Made by a program: the position numbers and the translations under genes. A stretch of DNA of 18,076 nucleotides from Candidatus Wallbacteria bacterium (GTDB taxonomy: Bacteria; Muiribacteriota; UBA6191; JACPRK01). Shown piece after piece: positions 14,153-18,076 of the stretch. A model generated the notes under the pieces. It made no database searches. It was not told the DNA's origin and was given only the letters and a program-made list of their open reading frames with translations. Position 1 is the first letter of the stretch; the number at the start of each line of letters is the position of its first letter. The stretch spans positions 1-18,076 of the forward strand of contig JACQFU010000017.1 in NCBI GenBank assembly GCA_016199905.1, written 5' to 3'.

Positions 14153-15391
14153 TCAGGGACGCCGCAACTTCTTCAGGATCGCCTGTTCGACGTGCGTGTC
14201 GTCGGCCTTGGTGACGAAGAACCGGGTTGACTGGTAACTGGTTTCGTCGCCGATCGCGGGGATTTTTCGGAAGAGCCAAAGGAGGAACCCACTCAACGTG
14301 TCGTAGTCGCCCTTTGGAAGTGACAGCCCCAGACGGCGGTTGAGGCTGTCGATGTCGAGCACGGCGTCCACCAGCCAGGTGTCCTGGAAGAGTTGCCGGA
14401 TGCCGACCTCCTTCGGATCGTGCTCGTCTTTGATCTCGCCGATGATTCGCTCGAGCACGTCCTCGATGGTCAGCACGCCCGACGCCACTCCGGCAGAGGC
14501 CTCGACGACGGCCATGTGTCCGCGGGAAGACTGGAACAGGCGCAACATCTCCACCAGCGTCGTTTCCGGCTTGACCCGCAAAGGGTCTCTCATCAGACTG
14601 CCCACCGGAGGCAGGGACTGAGGCAGCCGGTCGGTGGCGTGGATCACTCCGACGATCTTGTCGGGAGTGCCCCGCCAGATCGGGATGCGCGTGAATCCGC
14701 TCTGGACGACCGTCGATACGAACACGCCCGGAGACGACGACTCCGGGCACGAGACGACCCTGTCGAGCGGCTGCATCAGCTTGTCGACGCTGAGGTGACG
14801 CGCTTCCAGGATTCCGGCGATCATGTTGCGCCCTGCGACTCCAACCAGGCCGGAGCGTTCGGTGTGGGCCAGCAGGTACTGCAGCTCTTCGCGAGTCGCG
14901 CGGACCGAGAGCGGGATCGACCGGCCCGCGGAATCGTCGCCCGGGACGGCGAAGACGAAGGCCAGCCCTTCCAGCAGCCAGTGAAAGGGTTTGTAGAGGA
15001 TCGCGATCGGCCGTTCGAGGCGGGTCATCAGCTCTTCGGCGTGGCGACGGAAGAGCGTACGCGGCAGGACTTCGCACAGGACGAAAAGCGCCGGGACAGT
15101 CACCACGAAGGTGCCGGCGGCCGCCAACGCCGGCCGTGCGCGAAAGACGCTGAACCAGAACCCGGCAGAGGCGAGGACGGCCGTTGTCGAGGCGAGCACG
15201 CTGCCCGAGACTGCGAAGGCCAGGGCGCGCTGCGGGTCCGAGAGGGCCGCTGTGTGCAGGCGGGCCGCCAGGCGCGTCATGGCTCCGCGAGAGCCGGTCC
15301 CGCCAAGCCGCACCAGCGCACTTTCGAGGCCGTTGAAGAGAAAGAGCAGCGCGGCGCTCGTCAAGAAGGCAATTGCAAGAAGGGTGCTCAT
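14153..15391 (-). CDS. CorC/HlyC-type membrane protein with CBS domains (second copy)
   Basis: This 412-residue protein has a DUF21 (CNNM-like) membrane region at about 1-150 with FNGLESAL in its first helix. A CBS pair follows at about 203-320, with FTRIPIWRGTPDKIVGVIHATD and GVLTIEDVLERIIGEIKDEHD. A CorC_HlyC domain (about 330-410) contains LPKGDYDTLSGFLLWLFRKIP. The family is linked to Mg2+ or Co2+ efflux and to cation homeostasis. Substrate assignment is not possible here. The start at 15391 lies 8 nt after the stop of the first copy and has no clear Shine-Dalgarno sequence, which suggests coupled translation. The in-frame extension to 15517 overlaps the upstream gene and is rejected. Confidence 0.88.
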   Translation of the reverse strand: MSTLLAIAFLTSAALLFLFNGLESALVRLGGTGSRGAMTRLAARLHTAALSDPQRALAFAVSGSVLASTTAVLASAGFWFSVFRARPALAAAGTFVVTVPALFVLCEVLPRTLFRRHAEELMTRLERPIAILYKPFHWLLEGLAFVFAVPGDDSAGRSIPLSVRATREELQYLLAHTERSGLVGVAGRNMIAGILEARHLSVDKLMQPLDRVVSCPESSSPGVFVSTVVQSGFTRIPIWRGTPDKIVGVIHATDRLPQSLPPVGSLMRDPLRVKPETTLVEMLRLFQSSRGHMAVVEASAGVASGVLTIEDVLERIIGEIKDEHDPKEVGIRQLFQDTWLVDAVLDIDSLNRRLGLSLPKGDYDTLSGFLLWLFRKIPAIGDETSYQSTRFFVTKADDTHVEQAILKKLRRP

Positions 15392-15399
15392 GGTTGGCG

Positions 15400-16656
15400 T
15401 CAGGAGTCGGCCGAGGATTTCCAGCGGTCGCGCGCGGCGCCGGCGAGGACGCGCACCTCCTGCACTCGCCGCTTCTCGACGCGCAGCACCTCCAGAGTCA
15501 CGCCCTCGACGACGCACGTTTCGCCGGGCTCCGGCAGGTGGCCCAGGCAGTGGAAGACCAGTCCGCCGAGGGTGTCGCAGCCTGTGTCTGGAAACTCCAC
15601 CCGCAGGACGGTCTCGACTTCGTCGATGGCGGTGGTCCCGACGACGATCCAGGCAGAGCGTCCGACCCGCCGGATGGGCTGCTCCTCGCGATCGTGTTCG
15701 TCCTGGATTTCGCCGAAGATCTCCTCCAGGACATCCTCCAGGGTGATGAGGCCGGCGGTGCTGCCGAACTCGTCGACGACGAAGGCCATGTGATTGCCCT
15801 TCAGCTGGAACTCGGTCAGCAGGTCGTCGAGAGTCATCACGCCGGGGACGTACAAGGGGCGGCGGGCGAGGCGCGGCATGGAAAAAGGCTCCGGGTCGAG
15901 TCCGTGGGCGCAGGGGAGCAGGTCCTTCGAGTGGACGACGCCGGTGACGTTCTCGGGCTTGCCGCGATAGATGGGGAGGCGGGAGTACTGCGTTTCTCGC
16001 ACCAGGGCCAGGGTCGCTTCGAGCCCGGCGTCGGCAGGCAGGGCGGCCATGTCTCGGCGCGGGACCATCGCTTCCTTCACGAGAGTCTCTCCGAACTCGA
16101 GGACGCTGCCGATCATCTTCTCCTGCTCGCCTTCCAGGGATTCGGAGGTGACGCGGCGCGTCACGGACCCCGGCTCGGCGCGCGGCGCCGGGGCGGCCAG
16201 GACCAACAGTCGCTCCGCCGCGGCAGCCAGCCGCACGCCCGCCCAGCTGCCGGCCAGCGCCACGGGGCGTGTGACCCGCGCGAAGGCCGCCAGCGGCAGG
16301 AGGATCGCGGTCAAGAACGAGCCCGGTCGCGCACGCGTCATCAATCGAGGGAAGACCTCGGTCACCAGGGCCACGAGCGGCGCCAGCAGCAGCCCTCCCA
16401 GCATCAGCCCGCGCGTCAAGCCGTGGCTGCGAATCAGCAGGAGCGCCAGCGAGGTCCCGGCCAGCGCCACGGCGGCCAGGTTGCCCACCACGAGCGATTG
16501 CAAGAGCGGCTCGGGATCGCCCAGCATCCGCTCCAGTCGTGCAGGCAACGGGTCACGAGGGCGGCCCGCGGCTCCCTCCGACAGCGCCAGCAACGCCGCT
16601 TCGGCCCCTGCGAAAACCAGGGCGAGCAGGACGCTGACGGTCAGCAAGATCAGCAT
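15400..16656 (-). CDS. CorC/HlyC-type membrane protein with CBS domains (first copy)
   Basis: This 418-residue protein has a DUF21 membrane region (about 1-160; FAGAEAALLALSEG at 15-28). The CBS pair lies at about 197-320, with MVPRRDM, YSRLPIYRGKPENVTGVVHSKDLL and VVDEFGSTAGLITLEDVLEEIFGEIQDEHD. A CorC_HlyC domain (about 328-410) contains GCDTLGGLVFHCLGHLPEPG. This is the more canonical of the two copies. The ATG at 16656 overlaps the end of ybeY by 7 nt (ATGCTGA), with GGAAGG about 10 nt upstream. ybeY-corC adjacency is widespread in bacteria, which supports the assignment. Its substrate is probably Mg2+ or another divalent cation, from family knowledge only. Confidence 0.92.
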   Translation of the reverse strand: MLILLTVSVLLALVFAGAEAALLALSEGAAGRPRDPLPARLERMLGDPEPLLQSLVVGNLAAVALAGTSLALLLIRSHGLTRGLMLGGLLLAPLVALVTEVFPRLMTRARPGSFLTAILLPLAAFARVTRPVALAGSWAGVRLAAAAERLLVLAAPAPRAEPGSVTRRVTSESLEGEQEKMIGSVLEFGETLVKEAMVPRRDMAALPADAGLEATLALVRETQYSRLPIYRGKPENVTGVVHSKDLLPCAHGLDPEPFSMPRLARRPLYVPGVMTLDDLLTEFQLKGNHMAFVVDEFGSTAGLITLEDVLEEIFGEIQDEHDREEQPIRRVGRSAWIVVGTTAIDEVETVLRVEFPDTGCDTLGGLVFHCLGHLPEPGETCVVEGVTLEVLRVEKRRVQEVRVLAGAARDRWKSSADS

Positions 16657-17126
16657 CGGCGGCCGGCCTTCCGAGCGATCGCGATCGGCAGCGCTCCGCC
16701 GTCGGAGCGGCAAGCGTCGAGCAGCTTCTCCTGGCGGCGGAACATCGCGTTGCGCCTGGCCTCGGTATCGTCGTCTTTGCCGAGCAGGTGCAGCAAGCCG
16801 TGAGCGAAAACGAAGAGCAGCTCGGCGTTGAATCCCTTGCCGAACCTCAGTCCGTTGCGGGCCACGGTGTCCGGAGCGATCCAGATTTCACCCAGCATGC
16901 CGTCGAGGCCCTCGAAGCCCGTGGGAAACGCGATCACGTCCGTGGTCCGGCCCTTCCCGAAATGGCGTTTGCCCAGTTGCGCCAGCGTTCGCACCGAGCA
17001 GAACACCAGCGAAACCGTCGTCGGTCCCGGCAGCGCGAGCGCGGCTGCCATCCGGTCCGCCGCGTCGCGCAGGCGTTTCGGAAAGATCCGGTACTGCCCC
17101 GAACGGTCGTCGACGAGGAGCTTCAC
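16650..17126 (-). CDS. ybeY: YbeY endoribonuclease / rRNA maturation factor, with Asp at the third metal position
   Basis: With the GTG start at 17126 the protein has 158 residues, normal for YbeY. It shows the family motifs TTDVIAFP (61-68), LGEIWIAP (78-85) and the zinc-site helix AHGLLHLLGKDDD (108-120). YbeY takes part in 16S rRNA 3'-end processing and 70S ribosome quality control. The usual triad is HxxxHxxxxxH; here His109 and His113 are present but the third position is Asp119. Asp can also bind zinc, so activity may be kept. The start is uncertain, because the frame stays open upstream and no strong ribosome-binding site precedes the GTG. It lies between pgpH and corC, the usual neighbourhood. 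Confidence 0.88.
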   Translation of the reverse strand: MKLLVDDRSGQYRIFPKRLRDAADRMAAALALPGPTTVSLVFCSVRTLAQLGKRHFGKGRTTDVIAFPTGFEGLDGMLGEIWIAPDTVARNGLRFGKGFNAELLFVFAHGLLHLLGKDDDTEARRNAMFRRQEKLLDACRSDGGALPIAIARKAGRRC

Positions 17127-17260
17127 GAGGACACAGTAGAACAAGTAGGGGGGCAGCGAGTCGCGGGGCGCGAGGATGAAACGGCGGAAGTCAGTCCTTT
17201 TTCCTTTGCGAAGCGCCGCCTCTTGAAAGTCGTGGCGTTGCTCGAGCCCCGGCGCCCTTG

Positions 17261-18076
17261 CTACTTGCCCGCGACCGCGAGCCGCGGAGGCTCGGGGCGC
17301 GTCTCCTCCTCGACGGGCTGGAAGCCTTCGGGATAGCTGATGCGGTTGTGGAACATGCTCGTCAGCGTTTTCGAGATGCGGGCCTGGATCAGCTCGAGAT
17401 CGCGCTTGGTGATGTCGCACTCGTTGAACTGTCCGTCGGCGAAGTGATCGTTGAGGATCTTCGTGACCAGCGCCTCGACGTTGGCGGGCGTCGGCTTCTT
17501 GAGCGTGCGGCTCGCGGCCTCCACGCCGTCGCACATCATCACGATGGCGGCCTCGCGCGTCTGGGGCTTCGGGCCGCTGTAGCGGAACGTTTGCTCCTCG
17601 ACGTCTCCGCTGGCCGGATCGCCGTCCTGCCGCGCGCGGTGGAAGAAGTACGCGACCAGATCGGTGCCGTGGTGCTCGAGCATCACGTCGGTGATGCACT
17701 TGGGAATGCTGAACTTCTTCGCGATCTCCACTCCGTCCTTCGTGTGGCTGTGGATAATGAGCCGAGACAGGTGCGGCGATAGGTTGTCGTGGTAGTTCAC
17801 TCCACCGATTTGGTTTTCAATGAAGAAGTACGGCCGCTTCGTCTTTCCGAGGTCGTGATAGTAGGCGGCCACCTTGGCCAGCACCGGATCGGCCCCGACT
17901 TCCTCGGCTGCGGCCTCGGCCAGCGCGGCCACGTTCACGCTGTGGTGATACGTGCCGGGAGCTTCGCGGATCAACTTGGCCAGCAGCGGGTGGTTCGGGT
18001 TGAGCAGCTCCTGGAGCTTGGTGGTCGTTATGACGTTGAAGCTGTTCTCCAGGAGCGGCATCATCCCGAGCACGAC
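17261..18076 (-). CDS. pgpH: PgpH-type HD-domain phosphohydrolase, C-terminal part (5' end outside window)
   Basis: The visible 271 residues are the end of a 7TMR-HD protein. The entering segment MMPLLENSFNVITTTKLQELL-NPNHPLL is the typical lead-in to the HD domain. HD-domain metal and phosphate ligands are visible: His45, the HD pair His74-Asp75 in YYHDLGK, His109/His111, the double His135-His136 in LEHHG, and Asp183 in MMCDGVEA. In Listeria PgpH this domain hydrolyses cyclic di-AMP to 5'-pApA. The frame is open to the window edge, so the membrane and extracellular parts lie beyond 18076. It ends 134 nt before ybeY, a conserved order. Confidence 0.92.
   Translation of the reverse strand, partial: VVLGMMPLLENSFNVITTTKLQELLNPNHPLLAKLIREAPGTYHHSVNVAALAEAAAEEVGADPVLAKVAAYYHDLGKTKRPYFFIENQIGGVNYHDNLSPHLSRLIIHSHTKDGVEIAKKFSIPKCITDVMLEHHGTDLVAYFFHRARQDGDPASGDVEEQTFRYSGPKPQTREAAIVMMCDGVEAASRTLKKPTPANVEALVTKILNDHFADGQFNECDITKRDLELIQARISKTLTSMFHNRISYPEGFQPVEEETRPEPPRLAVAGK

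Noticed and set aside
1..18076. tRNA, rRNA, CRISPR arrays, transposases and phage genes
   Set aside because: I saw no cloverleaf, regular spaced repeats, integrase or transposase motifs anywhere in the window. Short structured RNAs cannot be excluded by eye.

Overview
This window is GC-rich chromosomal DNA, and nearly every gene lies on the minus strand. The organism is probably a high-GC, diderm-type bacterium outside the Gamma- and Betaproteobacteria. An Acidobacteriota-like or deltaproteobacterial-like lineage is my guess. The reasons are a PgpH-type HD phosphohydrolase beside ybeY and corC-like genes, sigma-54 regulation, a stand-alone KdpD sensor module, and a dispersed palindromic repeat of the CACGGAGG/CACAGAGG type. 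The taxon is inference; no rRNA or other marker is present.

Layout from right to left, which is the direction of transcription. (i) 18076-14153: the end of a pgpH-like gene, ybeY with an altered metal-ligand triad, and two tandem CorC/HlyC-type CBS-domain membrane proteins. The last three are overlapping or nearly so. (ii) 14061-11770: a TPR-like membrane protein and a pair of small secreted proteins of unknown function. One of these carries a +1 frameshift, and the C-terminus of the other is supplied by a palindromic repeat element. (iii) 11659-10301: an NtrC-type sigma-54 response regulator. (iv) 10276-9704: the only plus-strand gene, an arrestin-like protein with two C-terminal membrane segments, preceded by a near-perfect -24/-12 promoter. 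(v) 9429-760: a high-affinity potassium uptake operon in the order 27-aa membrane peptide, kdpF, kdpA, kdpB, kdpC, stand-alone KdpD sensor domain, separate membrane histidine kinase with HAMP and PAS domains, ECF sigma factor, and zinc-finger anti-sigma. It ends at an intrinsic terminator. (vi) 484-74: two small membrane proteins, one of them DUF2892/YgaP-like.

The most interesting region is the 274-bp divergent intergenic at 9430-9703. It holds a sigma-54 promoter facing the arrestin-like gene, a weaker sigma-54-like site facing kdp, and a dense cluster of TTGC/GCAA tetramers that includes a perfect 15-bp palindrome. I infer that this is the enhancer array of the nearby NtrC-type regulator. 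If so, potassium uptake here is controlled not by the usual KdpD/KdpE pair but by a split KdpD, a separate kinase and a sigma-54 activator. The arrestin-like membrane protein would be a co-regulated, undescribed partner, and an ECF/anti-sigma switch is attached to the end of the operon.
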